A DNA stretch of 64,000 bases from Byssovorax sp. (GTDB taxonomy: Bacteria > Myxococcota_A > Polyangia > Polyangiales > Polyangiaceae): positions 49,406 to 113,405 of the forward strand of contig JANYGI010000040.1 in assembly GCA_025362495.1 (NCBI GenBank). The letters are read 5' to 3'. Position numbers and translations under genes: made by a program. The notes under the pieces are model-generated. The model was not told the DNA's origin and did no database searches. It saw only the letters and a list, made by a program, of their open reading frames with translations. Below, piece after piece: positions 17,152 through 29,297 of the stretch (position 1 is the stretch's first letter; every line of letters begins with the position of its first letter).

Positions 17152-17525
17152 CAGAGGTCCCCTCGCGTCGGGAGGCCAGCCGTCTTCGCCCGCTCCCTGG
17201 CGCGCTCCACCTCGACCGAGTAGTAGTGGAGGAACCGCAGCACGACGGGGACGTCGTCGGTGGTGATGCCGCTGGCCGGCTGGCGGCGCATCCGCTCGAC
17301 GTAGAGCGCCCAGTAGTGATCGTCGGAGATCCCGCTGTTGAGGGCGCGCGTGAGCGAGTGACACTTCGAGCACCGCTGAGCAAAGACCCCGTAGTCGGTG
17401 CGGATGTCGGCCGGCAGCGCGGAGACGTCGAGCCCCTCGCCGCGGACGACGACGCTGCCGCCGGAGCAGCTCGAGAGGCCCAGGCCTGCGGCGAGGAGCA
17501 GGATGCGCGAGAGGAGCCGGCTCAT
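17151..17525 (-). CDS. Lipoprotein monohaem cytochrome c (dihaem-cytochrome-like small c)
   Basis: 124-residue lipoprotein: signal with lipobox GLSSC (Cys20), then a single haem-c domain. The haem motif is CSKCH (residues 52-56), and Met79 in WALYVERMRRQPASGIT is the likely axial ligand. The sequence between them resembles small cytochromes with a W..YV..M...P..GI pattern. It probably sits on the periplasmic or outer membrane leaflet and passes electrons to or from the haem-bearing barrel encoded next. The gene overlaps the upstream cytochrome gene by four bases and the porin gene by one base (TGATG), so the three are translated together. Confidence 0.85.
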   Translation of the reverse strand: MSRLLSRILLLAAGLGLSSCSGGSVVVRGEGLDVSALPADIRTDYGVFAQRCSKCHSLTRALNSGISDDHYWALYVERMRRQPASGITTDDVPVVLRFLHYYSVEVERARERAKTAGLPTRGDL

Positions 17526-18049
17526 TCGCTGTCACCGCCCTTTGCGCCCGCCTGGATCCATGATCTCACGAGGGCGATCTCCTGCGGGCTCAGGTACGGT
17601 GGGCCCGATCGCGGCATCCTGGCGCCGTATCCATACGTGCCTTCGAGCTTCTGGATGATGACGGAATTCTCAGGATCGCCGGCGATCACGATCTTCGCGC
17701 CGCTCGTCATACCGCCCTTGCGCAGGCCGCCGAGGGTCGCGAGATCGAGCGAGGCGAGGTCGTAGCCGACGTGCTCGGACTCGGTGGAGTAATGGCACTT
17801 CTTGCAGCCGGGCCCCGCCGGATCGTCGGGCTCGCGGGCGAGGATCGGGCGGATGTCGCGCGCGAACGTGACGTCGCTGCCACCGTCGCCGGCGTCGCCG
17901 TCGACTCCACCGCTCGTCGCGCCGCTGCGGTCGATGAGGGCGCCGAAATCCGGTTCGAGCGCGTCGCACCCGGTCGTCGCCAGAGGCGCGAGCGCGACGC
18001 TCAGCAGCCAGAGGATTGAAGCGCCTCGGGGGCGCAAAGCACGCATCAT
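17522..18049 (-). CDS. Lipoprotein monohaem cytochrome c (planctomycete-type C domain)
   Basis: 175-residue lipoprotein cytochrome. The lipobox is TTGC (Cys28). A Gly/Asp linker precedes TFARDIRPIL, the usual lead-in of planctomycete-type cytochrome C domains. The haem motif is CKKCH (82-86), and Met145 in ARMPRSGPPYLSPQEIAL is the expected axial ligand, followed by the conserved final helix LVRSWIQAGA. It should be anchored in the envelope and act as a one-electron carrier. It lies 13 bases after the kinase gene and overlaps the next cytochrome gene by four bases, placing it in the middle of the six-gene operon. Start at 18049 (MMRALRP) is preferred because the longer frame upstream would overlap the kinase gene. 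Confidence 0.85.
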   Translation of the reverse strand: MMRALRPRGASILWLLSVALAPLATTGCDALEPDFGALIDRSGATSGGVDGDAGDGGSDVTFARDIRPILAREPDDPAGPGCKKCHYSTESEHVGYDLASLDLATLGGLRKGGMTSGAKIVIAGDPENSVIIQKLEGTYGYGARMPRSGPPYLSPQEIALVRSWIQAGAKGGDSE

Positions 18050-18062
18050 TCTGGCTCCCGGA

Positions 18063-19907
18063 TCACCTGGGTAGGAACGACAGGGCGACGTCGGCCGTCG
18101 CGTCTCCCGTGTCGACGTTGCTGATTCGAATCGAGCGTGCCGCGCCCTCGACGCAGGCCCGCGCCCCGGGCAAGAAGCCCATGGAGGCCGTCGCCGAGAC
18201 GACATGGCCAGTGTCGTCGATGGAAAGATGGAGATTGGTCGAGCCGCCCGCGGGCGCTCCCGCGGCGCGGAGGGCGGCCTGATAGCAAGAGGTGAAGTTG
18301 GCGCGGCCGAGCGCGGCGCGGACGCTCGAGCCAGTCAGTCCGTTCGTCGTGCTGACTCCAGCGATCGAGACCCGCGCCGTCGCGGGATCGAAGGCCGGCG
18401 CCGCGGGGATCGGCTCGGGCGGAGGCGGATCGACCGGCCTCGGCGCGACGACAGCAGGCGACGGCGGCTCGGGGACGACCAGCGCTACCGCACTGGGCGG
18501 CGGAGGCGCGGCGCTCGCGGTCGCCGTCGCCGTCGCCTCGATCGCAGGCGCGAGCTTGGGAGTGCGCGAGAGCCCGGTCGCGCTCGCAGAAGAGGCGCTC
18601 GAGGCCTTTGGAGAGGGCGTATCGCTCACCACTGCACGAGCGGTCGAGTCGAGGGCGCGCGCGTCGGCGACGGCGCTGGGCGCGTCGGCGGCGGTCGTCA
18701 CCAGCGCCACGCTCGGCTGGTCGACGGTCGTCCCGGTGGCCGTCGTCGTGGAGGAAGGACGGGTGAGCTTGAAGAGCGCGACACCCGCGAAAACGAGCCC
18801 CATCGCCACGAGAGGGGCAATCCGTGAAGCTTTTGGTGACCGCGTCTCGGGCGCAGGGCTGCTCGGCGGCGTCGGCCTGGGGACGCCGCCGAGCGTGAGC
18901 TGCGCGGTGGAGCCGGACGCAGAAACCCGGGAGGTGGCCTCGTCGACGTCGACGATCGAGCGCGGCCGCGGGGGCGCCGGCGCGCTGAGCGGGCCTGTGT
19001 CGGCGATCGACCGGCGCTCGGCGCGGAGCTCGTTCCGCATCTCCCGCGCGGTCTGATACCGATCCTTCGGGTTCTTCCGCATCGCCTTGAGGCAGACGGC
19101 AGCGAGTCGCCCGTTGACGTCGAGCTTCACGTCGGAGGGGTGCGTGGGCTCCTCGTAGATGTGCTTGACGGCGACGCCGAGCGCCGATTCGGCCTCGAAC
19201 GGCAGGGTGTTCGTGAGCATGCGAAAGAGCACGACGCCGGTCGAGTAGAGGTCCGACCGCGCGTCGACGCGCTCGCCGCGGGCCTGCTCGGGCGACATGT
19301 ACTCGGGCGTCCCCACGATGAAGCCCGTCGCGGTGATGTTCGATCGCGTGGCGCCCTTGACGTCGAGATCGGAGCGAGGCTCGGCGATGGTGGCGATCCC
19401 GAAATCGCAGACCTTGACCACGTCGATCGGGTGACCCTCGTCGTCGGTGCCGGGCTGCACGAGGACGTTCTCGGGCTTCAGATCGCGGTGAACGACGCCG
19501 AGCTCGTGCGCGACGGCCAGCGCCGCCAGCACCTGCGAGAGGATGTCGATCGTGCGCCCGTCGCTGAGCGGCCAGTCCTCCGCCATCACCCGGTGCAGAT
19601 CGCGCCCCTCGGCGAGCTCCATCGCGATGTAGAGCAGGCCGTCGGGCTCTTCGCCGTGATCGAAGACGCGGATCGAGTTCGGGTGATCGAGCCGCGACGC
19701 GGCGAGGGCCTCGCGGTGGAACCGCGCCGCGAAGGCGTCGTCCACGGCGAGCTGCCGGTGCATGACCTTGATGGCCACCTTCTTGTCGAGCGAGATCTGG
19801 CGGGCCTTCCACACGGCGCCCATCGCCCCGCCGCCGAGGAAGGTCTCGATCACGTACTTGCCGCCGATGGTGCGGCCGATCAGCACGCTCTCGCCGTCGC
19901 TGGTCAT
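18063..19907 (-). CDS. Hanks-type Ser/Thr protein kinase, membrane-anchored, with AgmX-like C-terminal domain
   Basis: 614-residue kinase. The N-terminal catalytic domain (about 10-285) has the Gly loop FLGGGAMGAVWKA, Lys47 (VAIKVMH), the catalytic HRDLKPEN with Asp142, and DFG at 168-170, so it should be active. A Pro/Ser/Ala-rich juxtamembrane region follows, then one membrane helix near residue 350 (APLVAMGLVFAGVALFKL). The extracytoplasmic part is another Pro/Ala-rich linker and a final domain of about 110 residues (ARVSIAGVSTTNGLTGSS to the end) that resembles the C-terminal domain of gliding-related AgmX-type proteins (SCYQAALRAAG, NLHLSIDDTGHV). It lies 9 bases after the gene at 19917 and 13 bases before the cytochrome gene, so it probably couples an envelope signal to this haem operon. 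Confidence 0.88.
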   Translation of the reverse strand: MTSDGESVLIGRTIGGKYVIETFLGGGAMGAVWKARQISLDKKVAIKVMHRQLAVDDAFAARFHREALAASRLDHPNSIRVFDHGEEPDGLLYIAMELAEGRDLHRVMAEDWPLSDGRTIDILSQVLAALAVAHELGVVHRDLKPENVLVQPGTDDEGHPIDVVKVCDFGIATIAEPRSDLDVKGATRSNITATGFIVGTPEYMSPEQARGERVDARSDLYSTGVVLFRMLTNTLPFEAESALGVAVKHIYEEPTHPSDVKLDVNGRLAAVCLKAMRKNPKDRYQTAREMRNELRAERRSIADTGPLSAPAPPRPRSIVDVDEATSRVSASGSTAQLTLGGVPRPTPPSSPAPETRSPKASRIAPLVAMGLVFAGVALFKLTRPSSTTTATGTTVDQPSVALVTTAADAPSAVADARALDSTARAVVSDTPSPKASSASSASATGLSRTPKLAPAIEATATATASAAPPPPSAVALVVPEPPSPAVVAPRPVDPPPPEPIPAAPAFDPATARVSIAGVSTTNGLTGSSVRAALGRANFTSCYQAALRAAGAPAGGSTNLHLSIDDTGHVVSATASMGFLPGARACVEGAARSIRISNVDTGDATADVALSFLPR

Positions 19908-19916
19908 GGTCCTCGC

Positions 19917-20603
19917 CTAGCCTCCCGTGCGCTTCGGGATTGATCGGTATTGCTCGCGCAGGACGACGCCGCTCGATGCGTGATTGACGGCGCTGACGTC
20001 TGCCGCGAAATCGCTGAAGCGATAGGCAATCGCGGCGCGTCGGAGCGGCCCGGCCTCGAGGTAGGCGGCCGTGGCCTCGCCGGAAGCGTCCGACGGCGGG
20101 CCGAGATCGCGCGCGAGGCTGCTCCTCCGCTCATCGAAGCGGGCCGCGGCGAGGGGGCCTGTCGTGGCGGCGCGAAAGACGTCGATCGCGACGAGGCGCT
20201 CGCGCTCGTCGAAGCGCGCGTACACATCGCGGATCGCGCCGCCGGCAACGTCGCCTTCGCAGCGAACCGCGCTCTCTTTCAAGGCCTGCTCGCACGTCAT
20301 GCCGCGCGCGGCGGCCCAGGCGCGAACATCGGCCGGGGTGGCCTCGTCGATCGCGAGGCCGAGCGCCGGGCGCGACGGCGCGGCGGCGGGCCCGCGGAGA
20401 GGCGCCATCGCCGCCGCGCGCTGCGCCTCGAGCTGGGTGGGAGTCACCGGGGCGCCGATCGGGCAGCCCGCGCTCGCGCCGCCGAGCCGCGCCAGCAGCG
20501 GCCGCCCGACCGCGGTGTGCGCGAGGCCGAGCAGCGCGATCGGCGTGACCACGATCGCGGCTCCGACGAGGACGAGCCTGTGGCGCCGGCCAGGGCCGCT
20601 CAT
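19917..20603 (-). CDS. Hypothetical exported protein
   Basis: 228-residue protein of no recognised family. It starts MSGPGRRHRLVLVGAAIVV; residues about 9-30 form one membrane or signal segment (VLVGAAIVVTPIALLGLAH), so the rest faces the periplasm. The soluble part has a small central domain with a Cys pair (MTCEQALKESAVRCEGD, about residues 110-126) that could form a disulfide. I chose ATG 20603 because its four bases overlap the stop of the globin gene (ATGA); a longer frame exists but runs back across that gene. It is followed 9 bases later by the kinase gene. As the second gene of the haem operon it may be a periplasmic partner of the globin, which is inference from position only. Confidence 0.6.
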   Translation of the reverse strand: MSGPGRRHRLVLVGAAIVVTPIALLGLAHTAVGRPLLARLGGASAGCPIGAPVTPTQLEAQRAAAMAPLRGPAAAPSRPALGLAIDEATPADVRAWAAARGMTCEQALKESAVRCEGDVAGGAIRDVYARFDERERLVAIDVFRAATTGPLAAARFDERRSSLARDLGPPSDASGEATAAYLEAGPLRRAAIAYRFSDFAADVSAVNHASSGVVLREQYRSIPKRTGG

Positions 20604-21247
20604 CCGCCGTCTCCCGCGTCGCCCGCGCCCGCATCGCAGATCTGCTTGGCCGATCCAGGCGCCGAGTTGGTGACGATGTCGTCCTTCAAGAACAGGAGGG
20701 CCGGGGCCATCGCGGCGATATCCTCCTTGGCGACTCCATCCTTCGTGAGCGTGGCCACGACGTCCTCGATCAGGGCGTCGAAGTCGGCCGCGCGGACGCC
20801 GAGGCCCTTGTGCGATGCCTTCATGTCCCGGCACTCGCCACCGGTGGAGTCGGTATCGTACTTGATCCCCGGGCAGTGCATCAGCACGGCGACCTGCTTC
20901 GTGAGGCAATCGCCGAGGTGCTGCTGCTTCGCCGGCGTGAGGCTGGTGAAGAAGGGGCTGATGCGACAGTCGGCGACGAGCGCCCCCACGAGGTCACCCA
21001 CCACCTTCTCGACTGTAGAATAGCCACCGTACTTCAGGCAGAGCGGCGGCAACATCATGCCTCCGCCCGCGCCGTCGTCGCCTGCGTCGTTGATGCCCCC
21101 GTCCTGCATTGCACCCCCGGAGCCGCCCGACCCCGTCGAGGTCGACGCGCCGCTCACCCCGGGATTGTCGATGAAAATACAGCCAGCGACGCTGCCAAGG
21201 ACGACGGCCAAGGACGAAGCCAGCGCAACGAGCCTGGTTGAAGGCAT
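20600..21247 (-). CDS. Lipoprotein truncated haemoglobin (group I-like)
   Basis: 215-residue lipoprotein carrying a truncated-haemoglobin domain. The lipobox is SVAGC (Cys23), then a Gly/Ser/Asp linker to about residue 65. The globin spans about 70-190: LKYGGYSTVEKVVGDLV is the AB region with the conserved GG, ADCRISPFF the helix B/C end, and MKASHKGLGVRAADFDALIE holds the proximal His (His146, F8) with the usual Gly-Leu after it. Group I globins bind O2 or NO and often act in NO detoxification or sensing, normally in the cytosol; a lipid-anchored form outside is unusual. Extra cysteines (C94, C114, C125, C139) may form disulfides. The start at 21247 leaves a standard signal peptide. It is the first gene of a six-gene operon with two cytochromes, a kinase and a haem-motif barrel. 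Confidence 0.78.
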   Translation of the reverse strand: MPSTRLVALASSLAVVLGSVAGCIFIDNPGVSGASTSTGSGGSGGAMQDGGINDAGDDGAGGGMMLPPLCLKYGGYSTVEKVVGDLVGALVADCRISPFFTSLTPAKQQHLGDCLTKQVAVLMHCPGIKYDTDSTGGECRDMKASHKGLGVRAADFDALIEDVVATLTKDGVAKEDIAAMAPALLFLKDDIVTNSAPGSAKQICDAGAGDAGDGG

Positions 21248-21418
21248 GAGCTCTCTCCACTCCACGCGCGCAACGGCGCCAATCGACGGGCTACGGTCCA
21301 CAGCCCTCTCTGGATCGACGACTTTCTGATTTTATTGACCCGATATCGCGCTGAAATTTCGTGTATGAAACCGCACGTCCTTGCCAGGTGGTCAGTACAG
21401 CGTGATAGGCTCGGCCTC
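21248..21418. promoter_or_regulatory. AT-rich divergent intergenic region
   Basis: Region between the globin gene (minus strand) and the LamG-like lipoprotein gene (plus strand). Bases 21325-21366 are clearly more AT-rich than anything nearby (TTTTATTGACCCGATAT, then AAATTTCGTGTATGAAA), which fits promoters for both directions. TTGACC at 21334-21339 could be a -35 element for the plus strand, but its -10 is poor, and no operator repeat is obvious. The haem operon's control signals should be in this stretch. Confidence 0.35.
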
Positions 21419-22411
21419 GTGAACCGCCGACCTCGATCTCGATCTGGAGCGCTGAGCTGGTTCTCCCTGAGCGCGGCCGCGACGATGGTCACCGCCGTCG
21501 CGTGCAGCCACGGGTGGGACAGCTACGATCCGCGGCTCGGCACGGCGTCCGCGAGCAGCGCCGGCGGGGGGAGCGCGCAGACCTCCACCGCGGCCGAGAC
21601 GGCCTCGTCGACCACGGCGGCCGCGTCGTCCGGGAGCACGAGCGGCGCGACCTCGTCGTCCACGACCTCGTCCTCGAGCAGCTCCAGCGGAGCCGGCGGC
21701 GCGGACGCCGGGCCGCCCACGTACCGCGACATCATCCTCGCCGACGGGCCGCTCGCGTACTGGCGCCTCGGCGAAGCTCAGGGGCCGACCATCGTCGACG
21801 AGGTGGGTCAGCACCCGGGCGCCGGCACGGCCACCGGGCTCACCTACGGTGTCCCGGGGCTCCTCGTCGGCAATACGGCCATGTCGTTCAACGGCTCCTC
21901 GGGCAGCATCACCGTCGCCGGCGGCTGGGACTTCCTGGACAAGGCCCCTTATTCCTTCGAGGTGTGGGCCAAGCTCGGAGTGAGCACCAACGACTATCCA
22001 CGCATCCTCAGCAAGGAGCACAACGGGGTCCCTCGTCAAGGCTATCTGTTCCTCGCGGGCACGTCGCCCGACGCGGGGCTCCCGTTCTTCGGATCGGAGC
22101 GGTGGCTCGACGATCAGAACATCCTGGCGACCTTCTACCATGGGCCGATCTCCGCCACGGACTGGAGCTATGTCGTCGCCACGTTCGACGGGAAGGTCGG
22201 CACGATCTACCTCGACGGGGCGCTGGCCCAGACGGGCGGGACAGGGGCCGACGGCGGGATCGTCGCGACCGGGACCTCGTTCACCATCGGCGCGACGAGC
22301 GGCCTGGGCTCGCATTTCTCCGGGAGCCTCGACGAGCTCGCGATCTACGGAAAGGCGCTGTCGGACGCCGAGATACTCAATCACTACAAGGCAGGTATTG
22401 CCGGCCTGTGA
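21419..22411 (+). CDS. Lipoprotein with LamG/concanavalin-like lectin domain
   Basis: 330-residue exported protein. I prefer the GTG at 21419 because it gives a compact signal (LSAAATMVTAVAC, lipobox TAVAC); an ATG at 21365 would add 18 residues without a typical signal. A Ser/Thr/Gly/Ala linker of about 70 residues follows (runs of SSS and TTS). From about residue 95 comes a LamG-like jelly-roll domain: DGPLAYWRLGEAQGPTIVDE, MSFNGSSGSITVAG, FEVWAKLG, WSYVVATFDGKVGTIYLDG and GSLDELAIYGKALSDAEI are the standard landmarks, including the final strand-helix. Such domains bind carbohydrate or surface ligands, so it is probably a surface adhesin or glycan-binding lipoprotein. It is divergent from the haem operon. 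Confidence 0.82.
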   Translation: MNRRPRSRSGALSWFSLSAAATMVTAVACSHGWDSYDPRLGTASASSAGGGSAQTSTAAETASSTTAAASSGSTSGATSSSTTSSSSSSSGAGGADAGPPTYRDIILADGPLAYWRLGEAQGPTIVDEVGQHPGAGTATGLTYGVPGLLVGNTAMSFNGSSGSITVAGGWDFLDKAPYSFEVWAKLGVSTNDYPRILSKEHNGVPRQGYLFLAGTSPDAGLPFFGSERWLDDQNILATFYHGPISATDWSYVVATFDGKVGTIYLDGALAQTGGTGADGGIVATGTSFTIGATSGLGSHFSGSLDELAIYGKALSDAEILNHYKAGIAGL

Positions 22412-22438
22412 GCGTGATCGGCGGCTGACGGTCGCCCG

Positions 22439-23406
22439 TCAGAAGGTGCCGGCGTACACGAGCGAACCGCCGCCGGGCAGCACGATGACAGCCGCCTTCG
22501 GCGGGACGCGCGTGGGCCCGCCGAAGGCGATCATCGCCGCGCCGGCGACGAGGCCGACGACGCCGACGACGAGGCCCGACGTCGCCAGCGTGTCGAGCCG
22601 CTTGCCCTGATCGATCGTGGTCGCGAGCTTCGGATCCACGCAGCGCAACGCGCCGCACGCCGCCTGGAGCTGGCTGTATTTCTGGTTCGCGAGCACGCCG
22701 GTGATGGCGAACATACCGAGCCCCGCGACGCCGAGGCCGGCCACGCCGAAGCCGACCTTGCGCACCGTGCCGCCGGTGGGCGTCGGCTCGGGCGCGGTCC
22801 TCGCGGCGACGGGCGCCGCCTCGGCCGGCAGCGTCAGCGCCAGCGTCTTCGTCGTGTGCGCGTCGACGGTAATTTCGCGGCGGATCGTCGCGCCGCCGGG
22901 CGGCGTCACCTCGACGAGGCGGCTCCCGGGATCGACCACGAGAGGCGCGCTCCATCGCGCCTCCTCGAGCGCGCGCCCGTCGAGCTCGATCTTCATTCCG
23001 GGCCGGGGATCGGCGACGGCGATGATCAGCTTGCCGACCAGCGGCTCGAGCAGCGCGAGCTCGGCCGCGGCGGAGTCGCGCGTCTGCGCGTACTTCGGCT
23101 CGGTCTCGGCGCGCTTGGTCGCCTCGCGCAGCGTGGCCTCCATTTCGTCGTAGGCCTCGGGGTTGCGCCCGAGCTTGCGGAGGCAGCGCGCCACGTAGAG
23201 CCGCGCGTTCGGGCTCGACGATCGCGCGTACACGTCGCGAAAGAGCGGGAGCGCTTCGGCTACCTTCCCGGCGTTGAAGAGGGCGCGCGCGCTGGCGAAA
23301 TCGTCGACGGCCGGCGCGGCCTGACCCTGCGCCGCGGCGGGCGTGGACGCGACGCTCGCCCCGAGAAGCAGGCTGATCGCGGCGGCGAAAAGGCGAGGAC
23401 GAATCT

Positions 23407-23410
<4 letters not shown>
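22439..23410 (-). CDS. Exported PEGA/TPR-like protein coupled to a kinase gene
   Basis: 323-residue protein with a signal peptide (about 1-27, ending STPAAAQG). A helical TPR-like region (about 36-115, ALPLFRDVYARSSSPNARLYVARCL) is followed by a PEGA-like beta domain (about 125-200: PRPGMKIELDGRALEEARWS, GSRLVEVTPPGGATIRREIT) and then two hydrophobic segments (KVGFGVAGLGVAGLGMFAIT near 225 and TLATSGLVVGVVGLVAGAAM near 275). This layout is common next to kinases in myxobacteria, where PEGA domains are thought to sit in the envelope. The ATG at 23410 overlaps the kinase stop by four bases, so both are made together. It may be the sensor or target partner of that kinase; function otherwise unknown. 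Confidence 0.72.
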
Positions 23411-24882
<1,472 letters not shown>

Positions 24883-24980
24883 TGAGGCGAGGCTATCACG
24901 ACGCCGCGCGAGGGCGAAATCGCAGCCGCGATCGCATGGTCGGTGTTGGCGCTCCGGCCCGCGCGCGATACGACGCGGCC

Positions 24981-25490
24981 ATGCGCGTCGCCGCCCAGCC
25001 GCTGACCCTCGAAGCCTACTCGCCCTATGGAAACGTGATCATGGCGTCCCCGCGCGGCGAGGACGGCAAGCCCGCCAACCGCGGCACGGCGCGTCGCTTC
25101 AACCACCTCGCCCCGGTGGACGACCTCCGCCCCGGCGCGGCGACGCTCAACGTCTGCGTGTTCCGCTGCGCCCCGCGCCTGGTGTTCCCGCTCCCCGTCC
25201 TGCTGCTCGAGAAGCACCCCGCGTCGACTCAGGTGTTCTTGCCGATGAACGCGCGGCGCTATCTCGTCCTCGTCGCGCGCGGCGGCGACGCGCCCGATCT
25301 CGGCACGCTCGCGGCCTTCCTCGCGTCCGGCGCGCAGGGGGTCAGCTATCACCCCGGCGTCTGGCATCATCCGATGATCGCGCTCGACGCCGCGATCGAT
25401 TTCTCGTGCCTCGTCTGGGAGGACGGCACCGAGTCCGACTGTGTCGAGGTGCCGTATGCAGAGGGCGAGATCGAAGTCACGATCGAGTGA
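24981..25490 (+). CDS. allA: Ureidoglycolate lyase
   Basis: 169-residue protein matching the ureidoglycolate lyase (AllA) family of cupin-like enzymes, which split ureidoglycolate into glyoxylate and urea in purine (allantoin) breakdown. Family landmarks: AQPLTLEAYSPYGNVIMASP at the N-terminus, NRGTARRFNHLAPVD, the core LLEKHPASTQVFLPMN, and YHPGVWHHPMIAL near the C-terminus, containing the metal/substrate His residues. The length is normal. The ATG at 24981 is chosen because it opens on the first conserved segment; the frame continues upstream without similarity. No other allantoin-pathway gene is nearby, so it is an isolated catabolic gene. Confidence 0.85.
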   Translation: MRVAAQPLTLEAYSPYGNVIMASPRGEDGKPANRGTARRFNHLAPVDDLRPGAATLNVCVFRCAPRLVFPLPVLLLEKHPASTQVFLPMNARRYLVLVARGGDAPDLGTLAAFLASGAQGVSYHPGVWHHPMIALDAAIDFSCLVWEDGTESDCVEVPYAEGEIEVTIE

Positions 25491-25620
25491 CCGCGCCCAA
25501 TCGAGACGAAAAATTCGCGTCGGGCTTCCCCTTGCGGTGGGTCGTCACCAAAAAGGCTTGCGCACTGCGGCAAACACGAGAAAGAGTACCGCCCCCACTC
25601 CGAGCCCTGAGGTTTTCTGC

Positions 25621-27993
<2,373 letters not shown>

Positions 27994-28002
27994 GTGACGA
28001 AC

Positions 28003-29169
28003 ATGGCAAACGTCGTAATCGTGGAAGCCGTTCGTTCGGCCGTCGGTCGGGCCATCAAGGGCTCTCTCGCGTACAAGCGCCCTGACGAGCTCGCGGGCGA
28101 GGTGATCCGCGCCCTGATGGCGCGCGTCCCGCAGGTGAGCCCCGACCTCGTCGAGGACCTCGTCCTCGGCTGCGCCATGCCCGAGGGCGAGCAGGGCCTC
28201 AACATCGCCCGCGTCGCCGGGCTGCTCGGCGGCCTCTCCCAGGAGTCGGCCGGCGTGACCATCAACCGATTCTGCTCCTCGGGCCTCCAGGCCATCGCCA
28301 TGGCGGCGGGCAGCATCGCCATCGGGTCGAACGACATCGTCATCGCCGGAGGCGTCGAGTCGATGTCGATGGTGCCGATGACGGGCAACAAGCTCAGCGC
28401 CTCTCCCGAGGCGATGGAGCGCTGCCCGACCGCGTACACCCCGATGGGAATCACGGCAGAGAACGTTGCCGCGAAATTCGGCGTCACCCGCGCCGAGCAA
28501 GATGCCTTTGCGCTCGCCAGCCACCAGAAGGCGGCTGCGGCGCGCGCGGCGGGCAAGTTCGAGCAGGAGATCGTCCCCGTCACCGGCGTTCGCTACAAGG
28601 GCAACGAGCGGCTCACGTTCGAGTACAAGACCGACGAGCTCGTGCGCGCCGACACCACGGCCGAGGGCCTCGCCGCGCTCAAGCCGGTCTTCTCGGCCAA
28701 GGGCAGCGTCACGGCCGGCAACAGCTCGCCGCTCAGCGACGGCGCGGCGGCGGCGCTCCTGATGACGGAAGAGAAGGCCAGATCCCTCGGGATCACGCCC
28801 CTCGGCCACTTCAGGGCCTTCGTCACGGCCGGCGTCGATCCGGCGATCATGGGCATTGGCCCGATCCCCGCGGTGCGCAAGCTCCTCGCCAAGACCGGCT
28901 TGAAGATCGGCGACATCGACATCTTCGAGCTCAACGAGGCCTTCGGGAGCCAGGCGGTCTACGTGCAGAAGACCCTGGAAATCCCGAGCGAGAAGCTCAA
29001 CGTCAACGGCGGCGCCATCGCCCTCGGTCACCCGCTCGGGTGCACGGGCGCGAAGCTCACGGCGTCGGCGCTCTACGAGCTCAAGCGTCGTGGCGGCCGC
29101 TACGCCATCGTGACGATGTGCATCGGCGGCGGTATGGGAGCCGCTGGCCTGTTCGAGCGCCGGGCGTAA
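28003..29169 (+). CDS. fadA: Acetyl-CoA acyltransferase (thiolase)
   Basis: 388-residue thiolase that cleaves 3-ketoacyl-CoA to acetyl-CoA and a shortened acyl-CoA, completing the cycle begun by the preceding gene. The acyl-accepting nucleophile is Cys91 in [18 protein letters not shown]. The catalytic His lies in [19 protein letters not shown] and the C-terminal general-base Cys in [16 protein letters not shown] take the ATG at 28003, since a GTG nine bases earlier directly abuts the fadN stop. The pair forms a compact fad operon. The DNA antisense to it carries very long open frames, which are shadows of this codon-biased gene. Confidence 0.94.
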   Translation: MANVVIVEAVRSAVGRAIKGSLAYKRPDELAGEVIRALMARVPQVSPDLVEDLVLGCAMPEGEQGLNIARVAGLLGGLSQESAGVTINRFCSSGLQAIAMAAGSIAIGSNDIVIAGGVESMSMVPMTGNKLSASPEAMERCPTAYTPMGITAENVAAKFGVTRAEQDAFALASHQKAAAARAAGKFEQEIVPVTGVRYKGNERLTFEYKTDELVRADTTAEGLAALKPVFSAKGSVTAGNSSPLSDGAAAALLMTEEKARSLGITPLGHFRAFVTAGVDPAIMGIGPIPAVRKLLAKTGLKIGDIDIFELNEAFGSQAVYVQKTLEIPSEKLNVNGGAIALGHPLGCTGAKLTASALYELKRRGGRYAIVTMCIGGGMGAAGLFERRA

Positions 29170-29297
29170 TTGCCCCGCTGGCCAGAGGGCCGCCTCCCCG
29201 GCGGCCCGGCCTCACGTTCTCCGCACCTCCCCGAAAAAACTGCGCGCATTCCTCAAGGAATCGATCTCCTGGCCGATCTCTCGACCATGGGATCGCC

